Shown: positions 1 to 5,711, counted from the stretch's first letter. The stretch is 6,604 nt of DNA from an uncultured Pseudomonadota bacterium (GCA_903918705.1 CAIXFP010000369.1:1-6604), one strand, 5' to 3'. Notes: generated from the sequence alone by a model not told the origin. Made by a program: numbers and translations.

Positions 1-237
1 CCGCGGACGCGGATCATGGTGGCAGCCGGTGCTATCGAAGCGGCCGAATATACCCGCCCTGGATGGGAAGGCTCAAACCAACCGGCGAACAAATCCAGGC
101 TGGGCAATACCCCGCGCCCTCCCGGGGCCAGCTCGCCTCTGGTCGCTTTCCTTCACAAGGAGGGGCTGGCGCGCCGCGACGAAGCCTGGTTCCACCCTAC
201 GCCATCGCTTCGCAAAGCACCGTTTGTGCAGGAATAA
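1..237 (+). CDS. possible C-terminal part of an unidentified protein, open at left edge
   Basis: Frame 1 is open from the first base to a TAA at 235-237, giving 78 residues with no start needed inside the window; an ATG lies at 16. The translation is Pro/Ala/Arg-rich and contains SPLVAFLHKEGLARRDEAWF. I recognise no family, signal peptide or membrane segment. Its last residues run into the 21-bp repeat array that begins near 207. An overlapping frame (63-653) is also open for 196 codons, so openness here may only reflect high GC. There is no ribosome binding site to judge, because any true start would lie upstream of the window. It could equally be non-coding. Confidence 0.22.
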   Translation, partial: PRTRIMVAAGAIEAAEYTRPGWEGSNQPANKSRLGNTPRPPGASSPLVAFLHKEGLARRDEAWFHPTPSLRKAPFVQE

Positions 238-353
238 GCTCCGCTGTTGCCGAAAAAAGCAGCGGCATCCCAGGGTTGCCCTTCGTCATTGCTGAAAAAA
301 GCATCAATCACGCTGGAAAAAGCTCCGTCATTGCTGAAAAAAGCAGCATAGGC
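207..353. repeat. degenerate 21-bp tandem repeat array, seven units
   Basis: The core GCTGAAAAAAGC or a close variant recurs at 249-260 (GCCGAAAAAAGC), 291-302, 312-323 (GCTGGAAAAAGC) and 333-344. Spacings are exactly 42, 21 and 21 bp. Weaker units in the same register start at 207, 228 and 270. The period equals seven codons or about two helical turns. In the frame open from 63 to 653 it encodes a heptapeptide-like repeat containing AEKSS and AGKSS. I cannot tell whether it is a coding repeat, a mobile-element remnant or a protein-binding array. Confidence 0.7.
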
Positions 354-360
354 GGAGCTT
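320..360. repeat. nested inverted repeat at the end of the 21-bp array
   Basis: AAGCTCCG (320-327) pairs with CGGAGCTT (353-360), and inside it TGCTG (332-336) pairs with CAGCA (344-348) around an A-rich 7-nt loop. The right arm GCGGAGCTT (352-360) also matches AAGCTCCGC at 236-244, so the same arm could pair across the whole array. A third pair, CCGCTG (241-246) and CAGCGG (260-265), sits at the array's left side. There is no T-run after the stem, so it does not look like an intrinsic terminator. Confidence 0.5.
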
Positions 361-690
361 CGAGAGGGAATGGCGCAGCCCGGAGCGGGGATATTCCCTG
401 CCGGACCGACGAATGGAAGTCGTCACTTATGCACGGGGCCGCGTGTGCGCCGTCGATCGAGACAGCAAGGGCGACCGACGTGGTTTTCACGCTTACCACC
501 CAATGTTCGCCCCGTGGCGTACCACGCCGGCAAGGGGCCGCCGGCTCATGCAATGGGATGACCGCCCATCGCCTGCATGGCACCGAGGCACATGACTGGC
601 TAACTCATGAGCAGGTGCGCCAGGAAAGATGGAGGCCCACGGATACGACCTGACTCCATAACCAGGGGCTCCCTCGTGTGCGTGCGATTT
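361..690. other. stretch with no recognisable gene
   Basis: Frames on both strands stay open here for 60-196 codons (63-653 plus, 308-583 minus, 493-705 minus). None has a clear ribosome binding site, a recognisable motif or a believable domain, and they overlap each other. I see no RNA gene or terminator. It may be decayed mobile DNA continuing from the repeat array to its left. Confidence 0.4.
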
Positions 691-901
691 AAGCAAATCA
701 AGCAAATATGTTAACTACATGGAATTTCTCATTCTGGCGGGTCCGTAACCACTAATACTGAAGTAATTGTTGCTACCTGGGCTGCTTGTTTCTGCTATGA
801 AGACATGAAGGTGGTTTGATCGAGTCTGGTTGCTTCCTCCGGAAGTTGAGATCCAGCCAAGCGATCCGGTGGTGTTCATGGCGAATAGCGAGGCACCTGA
901 A
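685..901 (+). promoter_or_regulatory. AT-richer leader upstream of the lipoprotein gene
   Basis: Base composition drops in GC from about 685 to 770 compared with both flanks, as expected for a promoter region. A 9-bp tandem duplication, AAGCAAATC / AAGCAAATA, occupies 691-708. The best sigma70-like pair I can find is TTGCTA (770-775) and TGCTAT (793-798) with a 17-bp gap. It is a weak match at both hexamers, so no promoter is placed with confidence. Confidence 0.3.
888..893 (+). promoter_or_regulatory. ribosome binding site deciding the start at 902
   Basis: GCGAGG ends 8 nt before the ATG at 902. The upstream in-frame alternatives, TTG at 830 and ATG at 878, have only a poor GGTGG or nothing in front and would put a charged, non-signal N-terminal extension before the lipoprotein signal peptide. 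Confidence 0.5.
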
Positions 902-2713
902 ATGCGTGAAGTTCGTTGGTTCCAAATCCTGCCGATGGCAGTTTTTCTTTTCCTGGCCGCTTGCGGCGGTGGCAGCGGCGGGGGCGGAACGAATGCCACG
1001 CCCATCGCGGCGCCGGCTCAGTTGACGGTGGATCCTGGTGATGAAACCAGTCGGGTAACGCTTTCCTGGCCCGGTGTAAACGGCGCGGTCTCCTACAACA
1101 TCTATTACTCGACCCACGCCGGAGTCACCAAGACCAACAGCACCAAGATTGCCGGCTTCAGCAGTCCCTACGAACTACTGGGGTTGACCAACGGCACCCC
1201 TTATTTTTTCGTGGTCAGCGCGGTGGGTGGCAATGGCCTGGAGAGTGCTGTCTCGGTTGAAAAAACCGCCACGCCGATGGCCTTACCGCCTCCCTTGTCA
1301 CCCGGTAATGTCCATGTCGACAGCGGCAGTGGGCAGTTGGTGTTCTCTTGGGATGCTTCCGAAGATGCCACTTCATACAACCTCTACTACGCCACGGCTT
1401 CCGGCGTGACCAAGGCGGCGGTCAACAAGGTGCTGAACGTTACCAGTCCCTACACCCTGGCATCGCTCAACAGCGGGGTGGCCTACTACGCAATGATTAC
1501 CGCCATGAACGCAAACGGTGAAAGCAATGGTTCCTTTGAAGTGAGCGGCACCCCCTCCGCCTCGCCGCCGCCCGCCGCGCCGACGGGAGTGCAGGCCGTG
1601 CTGGCTCCGGGCGATACCACCAAAGTCGTGCTGTCCTGGAACGCCGCGGCGGGAGCGACCCGTTACAACCTCTACTATTCCAGTGCTTATCCAGCCACCA
1701 AGGCCGCGGGTACGCTGGTTGCCAATGTCACCAGTCCGTGGACCCAGTCAGGGCTGGATTTGAATCAGGCCTGGTTTTTTGTCGTGACGGCGGTCAACAA
1801 CAGCGGCGAAAGCGCCGAGTCCCTGAGTTTTTCCGCAACACCGCGTACTCAGGCCATCGTCGCCGCGAATCAGCGCATGGTCAGCATACCCGCTGACAGC
1901 AATTTCCAGTTTGGCGACAGTAGCAACGCCGACAACATCACTTATGCCCAGCCAGTCAAAACACTGAGCATCAGCGCCTTTCGCATGGACCGCTACGAGA
2001 CCACCTACGACTTGTGGGTATCGGTCTACAACTGGGCCATTCTTCATGGATATAACTTCGATGACCCGGGCAGGAAGGGTTCGGACAATGATGGCACGGA
2101 TATGCCGGTTACCTGGGTCAACTGGTATGACGTGGTCAAATGGCTGAATGCCCGATCCGAAATGGAGGGGCTGACGCCGGCTTATTACACCGATGCGGCA
2201 CATACCACGGTCTATCGCACTGGCGAAGCTGATTTGCAAAACAACATGGTGGATTGGTCCGCCCATGGCACCGCAACGGGTTACCGGTTGCCCACCGAAG
2301 CAGAATTCGAAAAGGCCGAGCGGGGCGGACTGGTCGCCAAACGCTGGGCTTGGGGAGACGCCCCGGCTGATCCCAATTCGGTCCCAAGAAACCTGGCCAA
2401 CTACTATGAAGGCCGCAGCACCAGTGTCGGCATTTATCCCGCCAATGGCTACGGCTTGTATGACATTACCGGCAATGTCTGGGAATGGACCTGGAATTGG
2501 GAGACGGCCGACTATACCGATCCGGGTTGGTCATCCGCGACCGATCCCCTGGGGCCAAGCACTCCCGTGTCCTCAACCATGGTTCTGAGAGTGCGCCGGG
2601 GTGGCGGTTTTACCTATGGTCCGGCCTACATGCGCAATGCCGAACGTGTATTCCGTTCACCGCTATACACGGCACCCTATTTTGGTTTCCGTTCCGCCCG
2701 GAGTGGCGGTTAA
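902..2713 (+). CDS. FN3-repeat lipoprotein with C-terminal FGE-sulfatase-like (SUMF1) domain
   Basis: The 603-residue product starts with a lipoprotein signal peptide, with basic residues at 2-5, a hydrophobic core and the lipobox LAAC at 18-21. Cys21 would be lipidated, and Gly at +2 fits outer-membrane delivery. A Gly/Ser linker leads to three FN3 domains (about 35-125, 131-219, 225-315) sharing YN(I/L)YYS, TSP(Y/W) and a closing (S/T)ATP-type motif. Residues 323-600 match the FGE-sulfatase family: IPADSNFQFGD, MPVTWVNWYD, YRLPTEAEFEKAERGG (461-476), WAWGD, GYGLYDITGNVWEW (516-529), RVRRGGGF and GFR (595-597). The family includes formylglycine generators and many non-catalytic C-type-lectin-fold binding proteins. 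Known generators need a cysteine pair near the C-terminus; Cys21 is the only cysteine here, so I infer a binding or structural role. It is probably co-transcribed with the next gene. The domain calls are strong; the ligand is unknown. Confidence 0.93.
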   Translation: MREVRWFQILPMAVFLFLAACGGGSGGGGTNATPIAAPAQLTVDPGDETSRVTLSWPGVNGAVSYNIYYSTHAGVTKTNSTKIAGFSSPYELLGLTNGTPYFFVVSAVGGNGLESAVSVEKTATPMALPPPLSPGNVHVDSGSGQLVFSWDASEDATSYNLYYATASGVTKAAVNKVLNVTSPYTLASLNSGVAYYAMITAMNANGESNGSFEVSGTPSASPPPAAPTGVQAVLAPGDTTKVVLSWNAAAGATRYNLYYSSAYPATKAAGTLVANVTSPWTQSGLDLNQAWFFVVTAVNNSGESAESLSFSATPRTQAIVAANQRMVSIPADSNFQFGDSSNADNITYAQPVKTLSISAFRMDRYETTYDLWVSVYNWAILHGYNFDDPGRKGSDNDGTDMPVTWVNWYDVVKWLNARSEMEGLTPAYYTDAAHTTVYRTGEADLQNNMVDWSAHGTATGYRLPTEAEFEKAERGGLVAKRWAWGDAPADPNSVPRNLANYYEGRSTSVGIYPANGYGLYDITGNVWEWTWNWETADYTDPGWSSATDPLGPSTPVSSTMVLRVRRGGGFTYGPAYMRNAERVFRSPLYTAPYFGFRSARSGG

Positions 2714-2733
2714 TTCAAAAGGTAGTGAATTAA
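2710..2733. repeat. AT-rich inverted repeat over the lipoprotein stop codon
   Basis: TTAATTCA (2710-2717) and TGAATTAA (2726-2733) form a perfect 8-bp stem with an 8-nt loop. The left arm contains the TAA stop. The stem is AT-only apart from one C-G pair and has no T-run after it, so it is a poor terminator and is compatible with read-through into the next gene. Confidence 0.5.
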
Positions 2734-2789
2734 ATGGCGGAGAGAATCGCGTTATTTCGTTTCACTTCGGGCATTAGCCTGTTTTAGTC

Positions 2790-2795
2790 AGGAGG
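2790..2795 (+). promoter_or_regulatory. strong Shine-Dalgarno for the alpha-toroid gene
   Basis: A perfect AGGAGG lies 5 nt before the ATG at 2801 and fixes that start. A 17-codon frame (ATG 2734, TAG 2785-2787) ends just upstream of it. Confidence 0.85.
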
Positions 2796-2800
2796 CTGTT

Positions 2801-4717
2801 ATGAAAAGCAGATGGTGGTGCAGATTATTGAGTCTGACGGCTTTATTAATTCTCTTCATTCCCTCGGCGGGCGCGGCTACGGCCGCTCAAGTTCAGGCCG
2901 TGATGGCGGGCGGCCAGCAATATTTGTTCGACACGTTCATCGTAAATCCGAGCGATTCCACCCAAGGGTGGTGGTCCGTATCCGGCAGCACGTCGGCCTC
3001 GCTTCCTGATACGACTGGCGCGGTCGCGGCCTTGATCGATACCGGCAAATATGCCGATGCCAATTACAAGGTGTTGATTGACAAGGGGGTTAAATACATA
3101 CGCTCGAATGTCCAGGCCGATGGCGGGATTTACGTCAGTGGCGACGAGACTTACAACACCGGCCTGGCCCTTGTGGCATTGAGCTTGTATGCCGGCCAGC
3201 AAACCACGACGGATCCGACCCTGGAGACCATCATCCAGAATGCCGTGAATTATCTGGCCACCCACCAGAGCACTTGCGGCGGATGGACCTACACGCCCAG
3301 CGCCACATCAGGCGAATGTGACATGTCCAATACCCAGTTCGGAGCAATGGGGCTCTATTACGGTTCCAGCCATTTGAACATCCCCATCCATGCCGACACG
3401 GCAGGTTCCTGGGCGGCGAACTTGTACGCCTACCTTAAAACCATGCAAGCAGTTGATGGGCATTTCCATTACAGCGGCACTTACGACTACACCAATGTGA
3501 CCATGACGGGCGCGGGCATTTGGTCTCTCGCCATGATCGGAAAGGGCACCAGCGCCGAAGCCACCGCGGCAATCAACTGGTTTGCTTCAGGCACGGATAA
3601 TTCCGCGCCGGCCTATAAGTGGAGCGTAAATGGCAATGACTATTACTATGTTTACGCCATGTCCAAAGCCCTCGCGGGAACGTTGGGCGCCAACAACCTG
3701 TTAGGCACGCATAGCTGGCTGGCCGATCTGCAGGATTTCATCGTCAACAATGCCATCGCCGGTACGGGCGCGGCGGCGGCGGAAGATACCTGGGCGGACA
3801 ACATGTGGCTGTATAGCTACCCCCGTCTGACCGTCGCCTTCGTATTGCAATCCCTGACCTATGCCGATCCCAATGCGCCAAGCACTTCGAAAAATCTCCC
3901 GGAGAACCCGGGAACCGATACTCCGGCGGTCAACCAGGGATTGGTGAGGTTGGATGCGTATAACGGCGTATTGATCAAGGTTCCGGGTCGTGATCCCGCC
4001 AGTACGGCCACGTTACCCACGAATACCAACCTGCCCATCGGCGGTTTCCATTTCACCCTGATTAACGTCCCTTCGGGCGGCACCGCAGTGGTGCGGATTA
4101 CTCCGCCGGCAGCGCTGTTCGACAAGACCAACCCCAATGGATTCCTCAATGCGGACGGAAGCATCAAATCAGGTTTTGCCTGGTTCAAGGTTGTGAATGG
4201 TGCCTGGAAAGGACTCGATCCGACGGTCGTACCCATTGCGTTCGGCCCGGCGGGTGGCCCTTATCAGTACATCGATGTCACCTTGCAGGATGGTGGACCA
4301 GCCGACACGGACCTGGCTGTTAATGGACAGATCAGTGACCCGGGCGCTCCCGGCCTTGGCTATGTCGCTTCCTCTTCGTCGAGTGACAGCGGTGGCAGTC
4401 CCATGTGTTTCATTGCCACGGCCGCGTATGGCAGTCCGATGGCTAAAGACGTCATGGTGCTGCGTCAATTCCGGGACCACTACCTGTTGACCAATGCCTT
4501 CGGTCGCGGTTTCGTCGAGGCCTACTACAAAGTGTCTCCGCCCATTGCCAGTTTCATCGCTCAGCATGAAGTGCTGCGCGCTGCCACTCGCGGTGTGTTG
4601 ACCCCAGTCATCCTGACTGTCAAGTACCCCTGGGCTTCACTGGGGTTCCTGATCATGATCGCCGTTATCGGCGGCGCCTATCTGAAGCGCAGAGATACTG
4701 AAGTCGTATCGCATTGA
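2801..4717 (+). CDS. secreted prenyltransferase/terpene-cyclase-like repeat protein with choice-of-anchor U-like module and CFI-box C-terminus
   Basis: This 638-residue product begins with a Sec signal peptide; cleavage is likely after the SAGA ending at residue 25. Residues 30-355 form an alpha-toroid of prenyltransferase/squalene-cyclase type, seen as recurring helical units: TTGAVAALIDTGK (71-83), DGGIY...YNTGLALVALSLY (107-130), CGGWTY...CDMSNTQF (159-180), DGHFHYSG...GIWSLAMIGKG (219-249), WADNMWLYSYPRLTVAF (331-347). I see no DxDD cyclase motif. Residues about 380-520 resemble the choice-of-anchor U module, with DGGPADTDLAVNGQISDPG (497-515). A Ser-rich linker precedes CFIATAAYGS (536-545), the CFI-box. 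A hydrophobic segment (about 610-627) and a KRR tail follow, as in C-terminal sorting signals. Cys159 and Cys173 could form a disulfide. It lies 87 bp after the FN3/FGE-like lipoprotein gene with its own strong ribosome site. Export and surface display are well supported; enzymatic activity is not. Substrate binding or a scaffold role is equally possible. Confidence 0.92.
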   Translation: MKSRWWCRLLSLTALLILFIPSAGAATAAQVQAVMAGGQQYLFDTFIVNPSDSTQGWWSVSGSTSASLPDTTGAVAALIDTGKYADANYKVLIDKGVKYIRSNVQADGGIYVSGDETYNTGLALVALSLYAGQQTTTDPTLETIIQNAVNYLATHQSTCGGWTYTPSATSGECDMSNTQFGAMGLYYGSSHLNIPIHADTAGSWAANLYAYLKTMQAVDGHFHYSGTYDYTNVTMTGAGIWSLAMIGKGTSAEATAAINWFASGTDNSAPAYKWSVNGNDYYYVYAMSKALAGTLGANNLLGTHSWLADLQDFIVNNAIAGTGAAAAEDTWADNMWLYSYPRLTVAFVLQSLTYADPNAPSTSKNLPENPGTDTPAVNQGLVRLDAYNGVLIKVPGRDPASTATLPTNTNLPIGGFHFTLINVPSGGTAVVRITPPAALFDKTNPNGFLNADGSIKSGFAWFKVVNGAWKGLDPTVVPIAFGPAGGPYQYIDVTLQDGGPADTDLAVNGQISDPGAPGLGYVASSSSSDSGGSPMCFIATAAYGSPMAKDVMVLRQFRDHYLLTNAFGRGFVEAYYKVSPPIASFIAQHEVLRAATRGVLTPVILTVKYPWASLGFLIMIAVIGGAYLKRRDTEVVSH

Positions 4718-4735
4718 ATATTCAGTTGTAAGGAT

Positions 4736-4824
4736 GGCTGTCCCTGATGCGGAGGAGTCTCTCCGCCAGGGGCATTCCCCAGCCGAGGGAAGACACGGCA
4801 ACGGTGTCGCATCGGTATGCGACC
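4736..4824 (+). ncRNA. structured 3' UTR of the two-gene operon (possible 3'-UTR RNA)
   Basis: One long nested stem can be drawn: GGCTG (4736-4740) with CAGCC (4780-4784), CCCTG (4742-4746) with CAGGG (4767-4771), and GCGGAG (4749-4754) with CTCCGC (4761-4766) around a GAGTCT loop. A second perfect hairpin, GTCGCAT / ATGCGAC with a CGGT tetraloop, lies at 4806-4823. Both sit between the stop codon at 4717 and the terminator at 4845. I do not recognise a known riboswitch. It may be mRNA 3'-end protection or a processed small RNA. Confidence 0.3.
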
Positions 4825-4844
4825 ATGGTTTTCGCCCCAGCTAC

Positions 4845-4871
4845 ACCGCCCGGCCTGTCCGGGCGGTTTTT
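4845..4871 (+). terminator. intrinsic terminator of the lipoprotein/alpha-toroid operon
   Basis: ACCGCCCGG (4845-4853) and CCGGGCGGT (4859-4867) form a perfect 9-bp GC-rich stem with a 5-nt loop, followed by a T-run at 4867-4871. It lies 128 bp after the last stop codon of the operon. Confidence 0.88.
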
Positions 4872-4876
4872 AGTGG

Positions 4877-5040
4877 GTGCGACCGGCAGGGCGCACTGAC
4901 TTGGAGGTAAAAGCCCTCTGCTCGCCCGGCAAGGGGAAGAGTTAGCAGAACGTCAAGGGTGTTCTGGGTGACTGGAAATCTATCGGTCGCCGAAGGCAAA
5001 GCGCTGACCTGACGAACAGGAAGCGGATACCCGTAGTGCA
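4877..5040 (+). mobile_element. 5' fragment of a group IIC (bacterial class C) intron, domain I only
   Basis: The stretch begins with GTGCG and follows the recognisable order of group IIC domain I: GTGCG...CGGCAGGGCGCAC (closing helix 4877-4881 with 4892-4896), a GGAGGT...CCCTC segment, GTTAGCAGAACG then CAAGGGTGTTC (4953-4963), GAAATCT, GGCAAA and CCTGACGAACAGG (5008-5020), GGATAC. This parallels the Oceanobacillus iheyensis-type intron from memory. After about 5030-5040 the similarity stops. No intron-encoded reverse transcriptase/maturase and no domain V or VI lie in the window, so this copy cannot splice or move alone. Its 5' end is six bases beyond an intrinsic terminator, the known preferred site of this class. 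Confidence 0.78.
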
Positions 5041-5085
5041 AAAAACCGTGGATTTAGGCGATCTTCTTCAGGCGGCTCCGGAAAG

Positions 5086-5119
5086 AAAAAACCCGCGAAG
5101 CCTAGATCTGCGCGGGTTT
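5086..5119 (-). terminator. intrinsic terminator facing left, end of the minus-strand cluster
   Basis: AAACCCGCG (5089-5097) and CGCGGGTTT (5111-5119) form a perfect 9-bp stem with a 13-nt loop. Read on the minus strand it ends in six U residues (5086-5091), the better direction; on the plus strand only three T residues follow. It would stop transcription coming from the small minus-strand genes and insulate the convergent operon at left. Confidence 0.75.
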
Positions 5120-5153
5120 CGTGGACTTCTTCGGATTGCTTCGGACTGGTGTC

Positions 5154-5176
5154 TGGTGCGGGAGGGGACCTCGAAC
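5154..5176 (-). other. tRNA 3'-end-like stretch, candidate attachment-site remnant
   Basis: On the minus strand it reads GTTCGAGG..., then CTCCCGCACCA, ending in CCA like a tRNA acceptor end with a T-loop-like TTCGA before it. The rest of a tRNA is absent: upstream bases do not form a matching T-stem or the GCGGGAG 5' acceptor strand. The T-loop spacing is also off by a base. The stretch is followed, 34 nt on, by an intrinsic terminator on the same strand. Many integrative elements leave such 3'-tRNA copies at their ends. Chance similarity remains possible. Confidence 0.35.
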
Positions 5177-5290
5177 AGTTGCGGTAACACATTGATTAGC
5201 ATGAGATCACAAGGCGACTAGTTCAGTCCGTAGTGCATCCCGTAGTGCATCCCGTGATTGGTGCCCTCTTGCCAACCGAAAAAACGCGCC

Positions 5291-5563
5291 TCAAGCGCCG
5301 TCCAAGTCATCGGCCAGGGCTGCCCACTCGGCGATGCTGCGCTTGCGAGAGCACATAAGCCGCGTAATCCTGGCCTGTACCTGCCGGAGCTCCTGCCGCG
5401 CCCGCCGTAGCTCCTCATCCAGTCGCCGGAAGTGGTCGGCACGGTTCGCCGCGGATGCCGCCTTGCCGTCCATGCTGACAGGTCCGGTCGATGCCTTCCA
5501 GGGCTTCCAGGTGCGAATCCGTTCAGCCTGACGTGCTCTCGATTCCGTTGTCCACCGTGGCAT
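5291..5563 (-). CDS. small WxPW-STGP-motif protein with coiled coil, mobile-element type
   Basis: The 90-residue product has an N-terminal basic motif, RQAERIRTWKPWKASTGP (11-28), then GKAASAANR. This is the layout of small proteins common in proteobacterial prophages and integrative elements, whose members read R-Q-A-E-x-I-R-x-W-x-P-W-x-x-STGP-x-x-x-x-GKA. Their function is unknown to me. Residues about 43-71 are rich in Arg, Glu, Leu and Gln with a heptad look, probably a coiled coil. The single cysteine is in the second half. The start is well set by AGGAGG (plus positions 5570-5575), 6 nt before the ATG. It is the last convincing gene of the minus-strand cluster, about 170 bp before the terminator at 5119-5086. 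A frame at 5218-5442 overlaps it and looks like a shadow. Confidence 0.75.
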   Translation of the reverse strand: MPRWTTESRARQAERIRTWKPWKASTGPVSMDGKAASAANRADHFRRLDEELRRARQELRQVQARITRLMCSRKRSIAEWAALADDLDGA

Positions 5564-5711
5564 GGCCTACCTCCTGAAAAGTTCGATGCGCGCCATGGTG
5601 CGCAGTAATTGTGAACCTGGCGCGTTCACAATGCCCCGTCTGCCCGCGCTGGCACTGGGTTGACGTGTGCACCATGGCGCGCAGAAACTCGGCGCAAACG
5701 CCGTGAATCAT
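5523..5711 (-). CDS. possible small protein coupled to the zinc-finger gene
   Basis: This 62-codon frame starts with an ATG that overlaps the stop of the upstream zinc-finger gene as ATGA (5711-5708), the usual sign of translational coupling. It ends 41 nt inside the next gene's start region. The product, beginning MIHGVCAEFLRAMVH, has three cysteines and many histidines but no recognisable family. Against it, the frame runs through two sets of inverted repeats (5587-5683) that look like regulatory DNA or RNA, and another frame across the same bases is also open. It may be only the intercistronic region. Confidence 0.27.
   Translation of the reverse strand: MIHGVCAEFLRAMVHTSTQCQRGQTGHCERARFTITAHHGAHRTFQEVGHATVDNGIESTSG
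5587..5683. promoter_or_regulatory. nested inverted repeats between two minus-strand genes
   Basis: TGCGCGCCATGGTGCGCA (5587-5604) and TGTGCACCATGGCGCGCA (5666-5683) are inverted copies differing at one of 18 positions; each is itself nearly palindromic around CCATGG. Between them ATTGTGAAC (5608-5616) and GTTCACAAT (5624-5632) make a perfect 9-bp stem with a 7-nt loop. The block lies just upstream of the ribosome site of the gene starting at 5563. It could be paired operators or an RNA structure controlling that gene. Confidence 0.5.

Larger units (their letters stand above)
5030..5251. repeat. direct repeats of CCGTAGTGCA bracketing a 187-bp segment
   Basis: CCGTAGTGCA occurs at 5031-5040, at the point where intron similarity ends, and twice more as a 12-bp tandem CCGTAGTGCATC at 5228-5239 and 5240-5251. 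The left copy and the rightmost copy share the 11-mer CCCGTAGTGCA (5030-5040 and 5239-5249). The segment between them (5041-5227) holds the minus-strand terminator and the tRNA-like end. The copies may mark an insertion or recombination junction. Confidence 0.55.

Noticed and set aside
207..353. CRISPR array
   Set aside because: Units are only 21 bp, contiguous and degenerate, with no unique spacers between conserved repeats.
63..653. 196-codon plus-strand frame across the 21-bp repeat
   Set aside because: No ribosome site at its ATG, overlap with other open frames, no recognisable domain outside the heptapeptide-like repeat, and irregular Cys/Arg-rich composition. Kept only as a possible reading of the repeat.
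830..901. Longer start (TTG 830 or ATG 878) for the FN3/FGE-like lipoprotein
   Set aside because: Either would place 8-24 acidic and polar residues before the signal peptide; the ATG at 902 has a better-spaced ribosome site and a typical signal sequence.
4736..4824. c-di-GMP or other known riboswitch
   Set aside because: It lies downstream of the operon rather than before a gene, and I do not find the conserved cores of the riboswitch classes I know.
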